Shown here: piece after piece, positions 15,568-24,740 of the stretch
Layout of the letters: the number at the start of each line of letters is the position of its first letter
Position numbering within the stretch: the stretch's first letter is position 1
Origin: Bacteroidales bacterium
Lineage (GTDB): Bacteria > Bacteroidota > Bacteroidia > Bacteroidales > Paludibacteraceae
Reading direction: 5' to 3'
NCBI GenBank assembly: GCA_004557405.1
Contig: SFDZ01000019.1
Coordinates: 1-30,206 of the forward strand
DNA length: 30,206 nt
Notes under the pieces: model-generated
Databases searched by the model: none
What the model saw: the letters and a program-made list of their open reading frames with translations, nothing else
Told to the model about the DNA's origin: nothing
Program-made: the position numbers and the translations under genes

Positions 15568-16266
15568 ATGTCGTTGACGATAGAACATATCAGCAAACGC
15601 TATGGCGATAAACAGGTGTTGAACGATGTCAGTTTGTCGCTTGCCGCCGGCGAAATTGTGGCTTTTCTCGGACCGAATGGCGCCGGCAAATCGACGCTGA
15701 TGAAGATTGTTACCGGCTATGTGCAGCCCGATGTCGGCCGTGTGTGCATTTGTGGCGAAACGATGTCGGCGCAAAATCGCGCCGTGCGCCGTTTGGTGGG
15801 CTATCTGCCGGAACACAATCCACTTTACCTCGATATGTATGTGCGTGAATATCTGGAGTTTGCAGCCGGATTTTATGGTTTGTCCAATAGGCGCGAACGC
15901 ATCGATACGTTGATTGAGCGCACCGGTTTGACGCCGGAATGCCATAAACGCATCGGGCAACTATCCAAAGGCTATCGGCAACGGGTGGGTTTGGCGCAGG
16001 CGCTGATACACGACCCGCAAGTGCTCATTCTCGACGAACCGACAACAGGGCTCGACCCGAATCAGTTGCTGGAGATTCGTAATTTGATAGCCGAAATCGG
16101 GCAGGAAAAAACCGTTCTCTTTTCGACGCACATCATGCAGGAGGTGCAGGCGTTGTGCAGGCGTGTGGTGGTCATCAATCGTGGGTGTATCGTGGCCGAC
16201 GGGACGCTCGATGTGTTGGCCGGCGTCGGTACGTTGGAGGAGGCTTTTCACTATTTGACAAAATAA
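15568..16266 (+). CDS. ABC transporter ATP-binding protein, GldA-like
   Basis: This 232-residue ABC ATPase carries Walker A GPNGAGKST (35-43), the signature LSKGYRQRV (132-140), Walker B LILDEP (153-158), a D-loop GLDPNQ (161-166) and the switch histidine STHIM (H188). The stretch YLPEHNPLYLDMYVREYL (79-96) is shared with the GldA gliding-motility/ABC-2 exporter ATPases of Bacteroidetes, which are usually near 300 residues. This one lacks the C-terminal extension. No permease gene is adjacent, so its membrane partner is elsewhere. In non-gliding Bacteroidales such proteins are probably exporters of unknown cargo. Confidence 0.88.
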   Translation: MSLTIEHISKRYGDKQVLNDVSLSLAAGEIVAFLGPNGAGKSTLMKIVTGYVQPDVGRVCICGETMSAQNRAVRRLVGYLPEHNPLYLDMYVREYLEFAAGFYGLSNRRERIDTLIERTGLTPECHKRIGQLSKGYRQRVGLAQALIHDPQVLILDEPTTGLDPNQLLEIRNLIAEIGQEKTVLFSTHIMQEVQALCRRVVVINRGCIVADGTLDVLAGVGTLEEAFHYLTK

Positions 16267-16297
16267 CTAATTGATTGACAGTAAGTAATAGGTTGAT

Positions 16298-17314
16298 ATG
16301 CCGGAGTTTGATATACATCGTTCGCAGGTCGAGGCCGACAGCGATTTCGATCGCGCGTTGCGCCCCTTGGCGTTTTCCGACTTTCGCGGACAGACACAAG
16401 TGGTGAAAAACCTGTCGATTTTTGTGCAGGCGGCCAAACAGCGTGGCGAGAGTCTCGACCATGTGTTGCTCTACGGTCCGCCGGGATTGGGCAAAACCAC
16501 TTTGTCGAACATCATTGCCAACGAGTTGGGCGTGGGGTTCAAAGTAACATCGGGGCCGGTGCTCGACAAACCGGGCGATTTGGCCGGCTTGCTGACGAGC
16601 CTCGAGCGCAACGACGTGTTGTTTATCGACGAAATACATCGTCTGAGCCCTGTGGTCGAGGAGTACCTCTATTCGGCGATGGAGGATTTCCGCATCGACA
16701 TTATGATCGACAAAGGTCCGAGCGCGCGGTCGGTACAGATTGATTTAGAGCCGTTTACGCTTGTCGGTGCGACTACGCGCAGCGGTTTGCTCACAAGTCC
16801 GTTGCGTGCGCGTTTCGGCATCAACTGCCATTTCGAATATTACGACGAGTCGGTGTTGCGTAACATCATTAAACGTTCGGCATCGATACTTGCCGTGCCG
16901 ATAGCCGACGATGCAGCTACAGAAATAGCGTTGCGCAGTCGTGGTACGCCGCGTATTGCAAATGCGTTGTTGCGTCGGGTGCGCGATTTTGCCCAAGTGC
17001 AGGGCAGTGGCAAAATAGATGTCGAAATAGCCCGCATTGCGCTCGAAGCCTTGAACATCGACACGTACGGTCTCGACGAAATAGACAATAAAATTTTGCT
17101 GACCATCATCGATAAATTTAACGGCGGACCTGTGGGTTTGGGTACGATAGCCACGGCGTTGGGCGAAGACTCCGGCACGATAGAAGAGGTGTACGAACCA
17201 TTTCTGATAAAAGAAGGATTTATCAAACGCACGCCGCGCGGTCGCGAAGTTACCGAGTTGGCCTATAAACATTTGGGGCGCATTAAACCGGCTGCACAAG
17301 GCAGTTTGTTTTGA
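16298..17314 (+). CDS. ruvB: Holliday junction branch-migration ATPase RuvB
   Basis: RuvB hexamers drive branch migration of Holliday junctions together with RuvA, before RuvC cleavage. The 338 residues match family length. Motifs are Walker A GPPGLGKTT (60-68), GPVLDKPGDLAGLLTSLE (86-103), Walker B LFIDEIHRL (108-116), the sensor GATTRSGLLTSPLRARFG, and the winged-helix C-terminus ending in EPFLIKEGFIKRTPRGREVT. It follows the ABC ATPase by 31 bases and precedes a flippase gene by 20. ruvA and ruvC are not in this window. Confidence 0.97.
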   Translation: MPEFDIHRSQVEADSDFDRALRPLAFSDFRGQTQVVKNLSIFVQAAKQRGESLDHVLLYGPPGLGKTTLSNIIANELGVGFKVTSGPVLDKPGDLAGLLTSLERNDVLFIDEIHRLSPVVEEYLYSAMEDFRIDIMIDKGPSARSVQIDLEPFTLVGATTRSGLLTSPLRARFGINCHFEYYDESVLRNIIKRSASILAVPIADDAATEIALRSRGTPRIANALLRRVRDFAQVQGSGKIDVEIARIALEALNIDTYGLDEIDNKILLTIIDKFNGGPVGLGTIATALGEDSGTIEEVYEPFLIKEGFIKRTPRGREVTELAYKHLGRIKPAAQGSLF

Positions 17315-17334
17315 CAAAAATACGAGAGAAAACG

Positions 17335-18813
17335 ATGTCAGGATTGAAAAAATTGGCGCAAGAGACCGTGATTTACGGGTTGAGCAGCATTGTCGGCAAA
17401 TTTCTGAATTGGCTGTTGGTACCGCTGTACACGTTTGTGTTGGCGCAGCAGTCCGACTACGGTATCGTAACCAATCTGTATGCGTGGACGGCCTTGTTGT
17501 TGGTCATTCTGACGTATGGCATGGAAACGGGTTTCTTCCGTTTTGCCAACTGCGATGACCAAAAGCCTAATCAAGTTTATACCACGGCTTTGACGTCGGT
17601 AGGTGTAACTTCGTTGGTGTTTGCTGTGTGCTGCGTGTTGTTCAGGCAGCCTATTGCCGATGGGTTGGGTTATGGTGCGCATGCCGAATTTATTGCGATG
17701 TTGGCCGTAGTGGTGGCCATGGATGCTTTTGCCAGCATTCCGTTTGCCTACTTGCGCTATCGTCGCAAACCGATGCGTTTTGCACTGCTCAAATTGCTGT
17801 TCGTGGTGTTGAACATTGCGTTGAATCTCTTTTTCTTGGTGCTTTGTCCGAAAATAATGGTGTGGCGTCCGGAATTGGTGGCGTGGTTCTACCGGCCTGA
17901 TTACGGCGTCGGTTATGTGTTTGTGGCCAACATTTTATCGACTGCCATTCAGACGTTGTGCTTGTTGCCGGCAATGTTGGCCGAAAAATTCGATTTCTCG
18001 TGGCGTGTGTTGTCGCAGATGTTGCGCTATTCGTTGCCGCTGTTGGTGTTGGGCATTGTCGGCATTATGAATCAGACGGTTGACAAAATTTTATTCCCGT
18101 TTCTGTACACGGCCGGCGATGCGCAAACCGAGTTGGGTATTTATGGAGCGTGCTTCAAGATCGCCATGGTGATGATGATGTTTACGCAGGCTTTTCGGTA
18201 TGCTTACGAACCGTTTGTTTTTGCGCGTCACAAAGATAAAAACAGCGTGGAAGCCTATGCCGACATTATGAAATACTACATCATTGCCTCGTTGTTCATT
18301 CTGTTGGGCATGATATTTTTTCTCGATATTTTGAAATTGATCATCAGTCCGGCGTATTGGTCGGGATTGCGTGTGGTGCCGATAGTGTTGTTTTCGTACG
18401 TTTTTCAAGGCATATTTTTCAATTTGTCGCTTTGGTACAAACTGACGGATAAGACAATTTTTGGCACATATTTTTCGCTGATTGGTTGTGTTATTACGTT
18501 GGTAATCAATGTGTTGTGCGTTCCGTCGATGAGTTATATGGCATCGGCGTGGGCGTCGTTTGTGTGCTATTTGACCATCATGGTGCTGTCGTATGTGGTG
18601 GGACAGCGCTATTTGCGCGTGCCGTACGATTTGCGTGCTATTGGTGGTTACTTTGCGTTGTCATGTGTGCTGTTGGGCATCTATGCGTTGGTGGTGCATT
18701 ATTGGTGCGATGTGCTGTGGGCTTGTTATCTTTGTCGGGTTGTGCTGATAGTCATCTATGCGTTGGTGGTCTATTGGCGCGAGTGGCCGAAGTTGCGTCG
18801 TACACGACTTTAA
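17335..18813 (+). CDS. Polysaccharide flippase-like (Wzx/MATE-type) membrane protein
   Basis: The 492-residue protein has about 12-14 hydrophobic helices and opens with MSGLKKLAQETVIYGLSSIVGKFLNW, the typical start of Bacteroidetes oligosaccharide flippases (Polysacc_synt/MurJ fold). LVPLYTFVLAQQSDYGIVTNLYAW is also family-like. It would move lipid-linked sugars across the inner membrane. I chose the ATG at 17335, which has a GAGAGA ribosome-binding-like sequence just upstream; a TTG at 17311 overlaps the ruvB stop and is less likely. No glycosyltransferases are adjacent, so it may serve a pathway encoded elsewhere. Association with ruvB in an operon is by spacing only. Confidence 0.85.
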   Translation: MSGLKKLAQETVIYGLSSIVGKFLNWLLVPLYTFVLAQQSDYGIVTNLYAWTALLLVILTYGMETGFFRFANCDDQKPNQVYTTALTSVGVTSLVFAVCCVLFRQPIADGLGYGAHAEFIAMLAVVVAMDAFASIPFAYLRYRRKPMRFALLKLLFVVLNIALNLFFLVLCPKIMVWRPELVAWFYRPDYGVGYVFVANILSTAIQTLCLLPAMLAEKFDFSWRVLSQMLRYSLPLLVLGIVGIMNQTVDKILFPFLYTAGDAQTELGIYGACFKIAMVMMMFTQAFRYAYEPFVFARHKDKNSVEAYADIMKYYIIASLFILLGMIFFLDILKLIISPAYWSGLRVVPIVLFSYVFQGIFFNLSLWYKLTDKTIFGTYFSLIGCVITLVINVLCVPSMSYMASAWASFVCYLTIMVLSYVVGQRYLRVPYDLRAIGGYFALSCVLLGIYALVVHYWCDVLWACYLCRVVLIVIYALVVYWREWPKLRRTRL

Positions 18814-18840
18814 CCTTCAAAAATCTAAATACATTTTTTC

Positions 18841-19638
18841 ATGGATTCTATTCGCAAACAATTAGTTAAAGAACTTGGGCAAAAGACGTTGTGGTCTGTT
18901 CTTATTTTTGCTGCCCTATTTGTTGTCCTTTATGTGGTGGAATATTTTTGCCCGTCGCTTGCAGGTCGTTTGTTGCAATGGCACAATGGCGATGTGGTCA
19001 ACTGGGCATTTATCATCGGTATTCCCGGCAGTATTTTTGGCACGGCGTATGTGTTGACCATTACCAATCCGAAAAACTATGCCGGATTCTATTTGGGCGT
19101 AGTGATGTCGGTGTTGTTGGCCATTAAATTTTATATGATTGGTGCGGTCGATCAAATGATTCTGTATCTGTTCATATTTGTGCCGTTTCAACTGAAATCG
19201 CTGATGGGTTGGCGTCGGAATACGCTTTCCCCGGCAGCCGGTGTTGCGGAGTTGCGTCCAAAATATCTTGATGTGAAAGGTTTTCTACTTGAAATTTTGG
19301 CACTTATCACCTTCGTTGCGCTCGATTTTGTTTTACTCACTTATACCGGCGACAATCACGATTTATTTGCCGATTGGCACATCAAATTGCTCAGCGGCAT
19401 TGTGGTGGCCGCGTCATTCCTTGCCAATTTGTTGATGATTTGGCAAAAAAATGATGCATGGATGTGGTGGGTGATTTATAGCATTGCCGGTATTGCATTA
19501 TTCTCCATTTTGCTCGATCCGTTCCTGATTGTGCTCAATGCTGCGTTCTTGATTATCAATGGCGGCGCACACATTGCATGGATAAAAATGACGCAACCGG
19601 GCGACTTCGGTTGGGCAAAAGTCATCTTTAGAAAATAA
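18841..19638 (+). CDS. PnuC-family membrane transporter (nicotinamide riboside/nucleoside-like)
   Basis: The 265 residues have about seven to eight hydrophobic helices and many tryptophans. WRRNTL and the late KNDAWMWWVIYSIAG resemble PnuC sequences, where paired Trp/Asn positions bind the substrate. PnuC transporters are uniporters for vitamin-like nucleosides (nicotinamide riboside, riboflavin, thiamine, deoxynucleosides). The gene lies 9 bases before adenine deaminase, suggesting a purine-related substrate; that is inference. No NadR-like kinase is in this window. The length is slightly above the usual 200-250. Assignment rests on motif likeness only. Confidence 0.55.
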   Translation: MDSIRKQLVKELGQKTLWSVLIFAALFVVLYVVEYFCPSLAGRLLQWHNGDVVNWAFIIGIPGSIFGTAYVLTITNPKNYAGFYLGVVMSVLLAIKFYMIGAVDQMILYLFIFVPFQLKSLMGWRRNTLSPAAGVAELRPKYLDVKGFLLEILALITFVALDFVLLTYTGDNHDLFADWHIKLLSGIVVAASFLANLLMIWQKNDAWMWWVIYSIAGIALFSILLDPFLIVLNAAFLIINGGAHIAWIKMTQPGDFGWAKVIFRK

Positions 19639-19647
19639 ATTGAGGTT

Positions 19648-21291
19648 ATGATAGTAAGAGGACACATAGTAGATGTGCTCAATCGCCGCATGTTTGATGG
19701 CGAGATTGAGTTTGAAAACGGCAAAATTGTGCGTCGAACCGAAGTGGCTGTTCCTGACAACGCACCCTATATTATGCCGGGATTTTACGATTCGCACATT
19801 CATATCGAATCGACCCTGCTGACGCCTGAGCATTATGCGCGTCTGGCTGTGGAACAAGGTACCATCGGCGTGATAACCGACCCGCACGAAATAGCCAATG
19901 TGCTGGGCGTTGATGGTGTAAACTATATGATAGACAGCGGCAAAAAAGTGCGTTTCCATTTCCACTTCGCCGCACCGGCGTGTGTGCCGGCCACGCCGTT
20001 CGAAACAGCGGGCGCCACCGTCGATAGTCGCATGGTGACCGAACTGCTGAAACGCGACGAGGTTTATGGACTTGGTGAGATGATGAACGTGCCCGGTGTG
20101 CTGTCGAACGACCCCGAAACGATGGCCAAAATCAATGCCACGTTGGCTGCCGGCAAAATTGTCGATGGCCATTCGCCCGCACTCACCGGCGACGACCTGA
20201 AAAAATATCAAGCAGCAGGCATCAGCACCGACCACGAATGCACCACCTTGGCCGAAGCGCGCGAACGCGTGAAACTCGGTATGACCATCCAGATTCGCGA
20301 GGGTAGTGCCGCATGCGACTTCGATGCGCTGGCACCCATCATTGCCGAAGCCCCCGGACAGGTGATGTTCTGCTCCGACGATAAATATCCCGACGAAATA
20401 GGACAAGGCTATCTGAACGCTATGTGCCGGCGTGCCATTCATCGCGGCTTGCCATTGTGGGATGTGCTGACTGCAGCGTGTGTTACGCCGCTGAAACTCT
20501 ACGGTCTGAAACACGGTCTGTTGCAAGTGGGCGATAATGCCGATTTCATCGTGGTGGACAATTTGCAAGAGTTCAATCTGCAAGAAACCTACATCGATGG
20601 CTACCATGTGGTGGACGATGGCTTGTGTACCGAACAAATTGTGATTGACGACACACCGCTCGACACAAACTATCCGAACCATTTCTTGGCTGAACCGATT
20701 ACAGTGGACGACATCGCAGTGCCGGCACACGAAGGTAATATCAAAGTGATTGGCACTACCGAAGGCTCGTTGCTGACGACGCAAATGTTGATGACACCAA
20801 AAATCGAAAACGGCTTGGTCGTTTCCGACATTCCGCACGATGTGCTGAAATTGGTGTGTTTGTCGCGCCATTCGAAAGCCAAACCGGTGATGGGTTTCAT
20901 TCACGGATTCGGCTTGCGGCGCGGAGCCATTGCCTCCACCATCGGACACGACTCGCACAACATCATTGCACTTGGCGCCACCGACGAAGACATCGTGTGC
21001 GCCATCAACACCATCATCGAGATGAAAGGCGGTTTGGTCGTTGTCGATGGCAAAGACGCTGTGGAATTGGCACTGCCGATAGCCGGACTGATGTCGTATC
21101 GCAATGGCGCGCGTGTGGCAAAACGTCACTACCAACTCAAAAATTTTGCCGAACGCTTGGGGTGCCGATACAAAGCGCCGTTTATGACCATGGCGTTCAT
21201 GTCGTTGAGCGTTATTCCCGAGATAAAACTGACCGACAAAGGCCTGTTCGACGCCACAAAATTTGAATTTACCGATTTATTCGTCAAATAG
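19648..21291 (+). CDS. ade: Adenine deaminase
   Basis: Ade converts adenine to hypoxanthine and ammonia in purine salvage. The 547 residues match the amidohydrolase-fold Ade family (about 550-600). The metal-site motifs are DSHIHIES (48-55; H50, H52) and TDPHEIANVLG (78-88; H80), then EMMNVPGV, DGHSPALTGDDL, STDHECTT and SDDKYPD. The C-terminal domain with the IGHDSHNI motif (residues about 431-438) is present. An N-terminal GxxVDV strand starts the composite beta domain. It follows the PnuC-like gene by 9 bases and has a GAGG ribosome-binding sequence. With dapF and glyA downstream it probably forms a metabolic operon. Confidence 0.95.
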   Translation: MIVRGHIVDVLNRRMFDGEIEFENGKIVRRTEVAVPDNAPYIMPGFYDSHIHIESTLLTPEHYARLAVEQGTIGVITDPHEIANVLGVDGVNYMIDSGKKVRFHFHFAAPACVPATPFETAGATVDSRMVTELLKRDEVYGLGEMMNVPGVLSNDPETMAKINATLAAGKIVDGHSPALTGDDLKKYQAAGISTDHECTTLAEARERVKLGMTIQIREGSAACDFDALAPIIAEAPGQVMFCSDDKYPDEIGQGYLNAMCRRAIHRGLPLWDVLTAACVTPLKLYGLKHGLLQVGDNADFIVVDNLQEFNLQETYIDGYHVVDDGLCTEQIVIDDTPLDTNYPNHFLAEPITVDDIAVPAHEGNIKVIGTTEGSLLTTQMLMTPKIENGLVVSDIPHDVLKLVCLSRHSKAKPVMGFIHGFGLRRGAIASTIGHDSHNIIALGATDEDIVCAINTIIEMKGGLVVVDGKDAVELALPIAGLMSYRNGARVAKRHYQLKNFAERLGCRYKAPFMTMAFMSLSVIPEIKLTDKGLFDATKFEFTDLFVK

Positions 21292-21337
21292 TTGTAATGT
21301 TTTTTTTGATACAAACACTCAAAACCGACATAAAAAT

Positions 21338-21904
21338 ATGAAACAATCGTGGCGACCCGGAACAATGATTTATCCGCTACCGGCCATTTTGGTGTCGTGC
21401 GGTGCCAACGAACAGGAATATAATGTGATGACAGCAAGTTGGGTGGGCACCATCTGCTCCGACCCTGCCATGTGCTATGTGTCCATTCGTCCCGAACGTC
21501 ATTCGTACGACATCATCAAACGCACGGGCGAGTTTGTACTGAACCTCACCAACGAGGCGATGGCGTTTGCCACCGATTGGTGCGGCGTGCGTAGCGGCAA
21601 AGACTACAATAAGTTTGCCGAAATGCGCCTTACACCGCAGCGCGGCGAAAAAGTGGCCGCACCCATCGTGGTCGAGGCACCGCTGTCGATAGAGTGTCGC
21701 GTAAAACAGATATTGCCGCTTGGCAGCCACGACATGTTCATCGCCGAAGTGCTCAATGTGCAAGCCGACGAACAATTCATCGACCCCGAAACCGGCGCCT
21801 TCAAACTCGACGAAGCCAAGTTGATAACCTATTCGCACGGACACTACTATAAATTGGGCGACGAAATCGGTCGCTTCGGGTGGAGCGTGCGCAAAAAGAA
21901 ATAG
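21338..21904 (+). CDS. Flavin reductase-like FMN-binding protein
   Basis: This 188-residue protein starts MKQSWRPGTMIYPLPAILVSCG and continues with NVMTASWVGTICSDP and YVSIRPERHSYDIIKRTGEFVLNL. That is the split-barrel flavin-reductase pattern of FMN-binding oxidoreductases. Such proteins reduce flavins with NAD(P)H or act as small flavoenzymes; the physiological substrate is unknown. I chose the ATG at 21338. A longer in-frame start at 21263 would overlap the end of ade and lacks support. It is 46 bases after ade and 6 before dapF. Confidence 0.88.
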   Translation: MKQSWRPGTMIYPLPAILVSCGANEQEYNVMTASWVGTICSDPAMCYVSIRPERHSYDIIKRTGEFVLNLTNEAMAFATDWCGVRSGKDYNKFAEMRLTPQRGEKVAAPIVVEAPLSIECRVKQILPLGSHDMFIAEVLNVQADEQFIDPETGAFKLDEAKLITYSHGHYYKLGDEIGRFGWSVRKKK

Positions 21905-21910
21905 ATTGGC

Positions 21911-22756
21911 ATGAAAGAGAAAATCCGTTTTGCAAAAATGCACGGCATCGGCAACGACTACATCTACGTCAACTGCCTGCAGCAGACACTCGAACAGCCC
22001 GAGCGGCTTGCCCGCTTGTGGAGCGATCGTCATACGGGCATCGGCTCCGATGGCTTGGTGCTGATTCTCCCTTCTGAAACGTGCGATTTTCGGATGCGCA
22101 TGTTCAACGCCGATGGCTCCGAAGCCGAAATGTGCGGCAATGCTGCCCGTTGCATCGGAAAATATGTGTACGACTTCGGATTGACGAACAAAACTGCATT
22201 GACACTCGAAACGAAAGCCGGCATTCGCCCCTTGCGCTTGTTTGTCGATGCGCACAATAGGGTGGAACGCGTAACCGTCGACATGGGCGAACCGATGCTG
22301 GATACGCAACGCATTCCCGTCGATTTACCGAGACAGCAAGTGATTGATGAACAAGTGTTTATAGCCGACGAGGTGTACGACATCACTTGTGTGTCGATGG
22401 GCAATCCGCATACGGTTATTTTTGCCGCCGACATCGACAAAATGGATTTGGCACGGCGTGGTGCAGCCATCGAATACAGCGAACTATTCCCGCAGCGCAC
22501 CAATGTGGAATTTGTCGAAGTGATAGACCGAACACATCTGCGGATGCGCGTGTGGGAACGTGGCGCCGGCGAAACAATGGCCTGTGGCACAGGCGCTTGC
22601 GCCGCACTGACGGCCGCTGTGCTGAACAACAAAACCGACCGCGAAACCGAAATAACCTTGCGAGGCGGCACCTTGCAAGTGGCTTGGAAAAATGACAACC
22701 ACATTTATCTGACCGGAACGGCTACGTTGGTTTACGAAGGCGAAATAGAAAATTAG
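21911..22756 (+). CDS. dapF: Diaminopimelate epimerase
   Basis: DapF interconverts LL- and meso-diaminopimelate for lysine and peptidoglycan synthesis. The 281 residues match family length. The two catalytic cysteines are visible as C75 in EMCGNAARC and C225 in ACGTGAC. Other signatures are KMHGIGNDYIYV (9-20), GSDGLV (45-50), FNADGSEAEMCGN (65-77) and MGNPHTVIF. It sits 6 bases after the flavin reductase gene and 25 before glyA. Confidence 0.97.
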   Translation: MKEKIRFAKMHGIGNDYIYVNCLQQTLEQPERLARLWSDRHTGIGSDGLVLILPSETCDFRMRMFNADGSEAEMCGNAARCIGKYVYDFGLTNKTALTLETKAGIRPLRLFVDAHNRVERVTVDMGEPMLDTQRIPVDLPRQQVIDEQVFIADEVYDITCVSMGNPHTVIFAADIDKMDLARRGAAIEYSELFPQRTNVEFVEVIDRTHLRMRVWERGAGETMACGTGACAALTAAVLNNKTDRETEITLRGGTLQVAWKNDNHIYLTGTATLVYEGEIEN

Positions 22757-22781
22757 AAAAACAACCCAAAATAGACTCATT

Positions 22782-24062
22782 ATGAAATCAGACACCGCAA
22801 TTTTCGACATCATCGAGCAAGAACGTCAACGCCAACTGAAAGGCATTGAACTCATTGCATCTGAAAATTTTGTCAGCGACCAAGTGTTGCGCGCCATGGG
22901 GTCGGTACTGACCAACAAATATGCCGAAGGCTATCCCGGACATCGCTATTACGGCGGTTGCGAGGTGGTGGATCAGGCCGAACAGTTGGCCATCGACCGC
23001 CTGAAACAACTTTATGGCGCATGCTGGGCTAATGTGCAACCGCACTCGGGCGCACAAGCCAACATGGCTGTATTTATGGCATGTTTGCAGCCTGGCGATA
23101 AGTTTTTAGGACTGAATTTGGCGCATGGCGGACATCTGTCGCATGGGTCGCCCGTCAATTTTTCGGGACTGCTGTTCCATGCGCTCGAATACAACGTGAA
23201 GGAGGCCGACGGCCGTGTCGATTACGACCAATTGGAGCGTGTCGCTTTGACCGAACGCCCGAAGTTGATTATTGCCGGCGCATCGGCTTATAGTCGCGAC
23301 TGGGACTATGCCCGCATTCGGCGCGTGGCCGACGAAATCGGTGCCATTTTCATGGTCGATATGGCGCACCCGGCCGGTTTGATTGCTGCCGGTTTGCTCG
23401 AAAATCCGGTGAAATATGCTCACATCGTAACATCGACAACACACAAAACGTTGCGCGGTCCGCGTGGCGGCGTCATCATGATGGGCGAAGATTTCCCAAA
23501 TCCGTGGGGCAAAACCACGCCCAAGGGCGAGGTGAAAAAGATGTCGGCGTTGCTCGACTCGGCTGTGTTCCCCGGTACGCAGGGCGGCCCGCTCGAACAT
23601 GTGGTGGCGGCCAAAGCGGTGGCTTTCGGCGAAGCACTGCAACCCGAATTTAAGACCTATCAGCAGCAGGTGAAACGGAATGCCGCCACTATGGCGCAGG
23701 CCTTTGTCGATAGAGGCTACAAAATCATTTCGGGCGGCACCGACAATCACTCGATGTTGGTCGATTTGCGCACCAAATTCCCCGACTTGACCGGTAAAGT
23801 GGCCGAAAAAGCCTTGGTAGCGGCCGACATCACCACCAACAAAAATATGGTGCCTTTCGACACGCGATCGCCTTTCCAAACATCGGGCTTGCGTTTTGGT
23901 ACACCGGCCATCACCACACGCGGTCTGAAAGAAGATATGATGCCCGTGATTGTCGATTTAATCGATGAGGTTCTGCAAAATACTGAAAATGAATCTGTTA
24001 TAACGAAAGTGCGTCGGCAGGTTAATAGCATGATGACCGATTACCCGCTGTTTGCGTGGTAA
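22782..24062 (+). CDS. glyA: Serine hydroxymethyltransferase
   Basis: GlyA converts serine plus tetrahydrofolate to glycine and 5,10-methylene-THF with PLP, the main one-carbon source for purine and thymidylate synthesis. The 426 residues match the family. Visible signatures are ELIASENFVS (23-32), NKYAEGYPGHRYYGG (45-59), HGGHLSHGSPVNFSG, VDMAHPAGLIAAG and the PLP lysine in TSTTHKTLRGPRGG (K222). It ends the ade-flavin reductase-dapF-glyA run, a plausible purine/one-carbon and nitrogen module. Confidence 0.97.
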   Translation: MKSDTAIFDIIEQERQRQLKGIELIASENFVSDQVLRAMGSVLTNKYAEGYPGHRYYGGCEVVDQAEQLAIDRLKQLYGACWANVQPHSGAQANMAVFMACLQPGDKFLGLNLAHGGHLSHGSPVNFSGLLFHALEYNVKEADGRVDYDQLERVALTERPKLIIAGASAYSRDWDYARIRRVADEIGAIFMVDMAHPAGLIAAGLLENPVKYAHIVTSTTHKTLRGPRGGVIMMGEDFPNPWGKTTPKGEVKKMSALLDSAVFPGTQGGPLEHVVAAKAVAFGEALQPEFKTYQQQVKRNAATMAQAFVDRGYKIISGGTDNHSMLVDLRTKFPDLTGKVAEKALVAADITTNKNMVPFDTRSPFQTSGLRFGTPAITTRGLKEDMMPVIVDLIDEVLQNTENESVITKVRRQVNSMMTDYPLFAW

Positions 24063-24084
24063 ATGAAACCCGCCATCACGCAAT

Positions 24085-24116
24085 GGCAATCAGCCGTCGT
24101 AGCGATGGCTATTGCC
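24085..24116. terminator. Convergent hairpin between glyA and the SCP gene
   Basis: GGCAATCAGCC (24085-24095) pairs with GGCTATTGCC (24107-24116) with one bulged C. It lies between the convergent stops and overlaps the last codons of the SCP gene. No good T tract follows on either strand, so termination efficiency is doubtful. Confidence 0.4.
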
Positions 24117-24612
24117 TGATGTTGGCCAATTTGGCAAAATCCATCACGCACATATATTCGTAGGTGGAGTGTGGCGCAATGGCCACTCCAATGGCACTTA
24201 AATCGGGATTCAGAATGTTTTTGCGATGTCCGAGCGACGGAACGTTGGCATCTACCAGCAGTTGCACTACAATGTTTATCGCTTGGTCGTTGTTGTAGCC
24301 GTACGAGCAGTTCTCGGCGATGTATGTTTTTTCACCTAAACTTCCATACACACGGTCGGCAAAATCGGTTCCGTCGGAACTTGTGTGGCCGGTGCGCCCG
24401 CTGCGTCCCATGTCGGCAGCATGATAGGCAGCCGTGGCATACAACCGTTTGTCGGGGTAGAGTGGTTGCCGGCCTTTGACGGATTGCAAATCGCGATACA
24501 GCGATGCGATGTACCAATTCGATGGGTCGTTGGGCGTGTGTCGCGTCAAATAGGTGGCCGCAAAAAGGGCACCGTCCATACGCGCCAGATTGCACAACAC
24601 ACTTAACAGCAT
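24109..24612 (-). CDS. SCP/CAP-domain protein
   Basis: This 167-residue protein has a CAP (SCP/PR-1-like) domain. Visible landmarks are LYRDLQSVKGRQPLYPDKRLYATAAYHAADM (typed as the first CAP helices, about 38-68), the histidine in GRTGHTSSDG, AENCSYGY and GHRKNILNPDLSAIGVA near the end. CAP proteins in bacteria are usually exported and of unknown role. The N-terminus (MLLSVLCNLARMDGALF) is short and only weakly like a signal peptide, so the gene may have lost its original start or use another one. It stands alone, convergent with glyA. Confidence 0.75.
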   Translation of the reverse strand: MLLSVLCNLARMDGALFAATYLTRHTPNDPSNWYIASLYRDLQSVKGRQPLYPDKRLYATAAYHAADMGRSGRTGHTSSDGTDFADRVYGSLGEKTYIAENCSYGYNNDQAINIVVQLLVDANVPSLGHRKNILNPDLSAIGVAIAPHSTYEYMCVMDFAKLANIRQ

Positions 24613-24740
24613 AAGAAGACCTTGATTGGGGCGGTATCCAATAGCGAATGCCTTACAACTCGCAAGGTGTCAAAACAAGTAACGCATCTATTAAATCGGT
24701 CTTAAACATGCTTCATTGTAAATAAATCCATTTGATACGA

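Noticed and set aside
19498..21135. Long minus-strand frame (545 codons) opposite adenine deaminase
   Set aside because: Antisense shadow of ade with biased composition and no recognisable motif.
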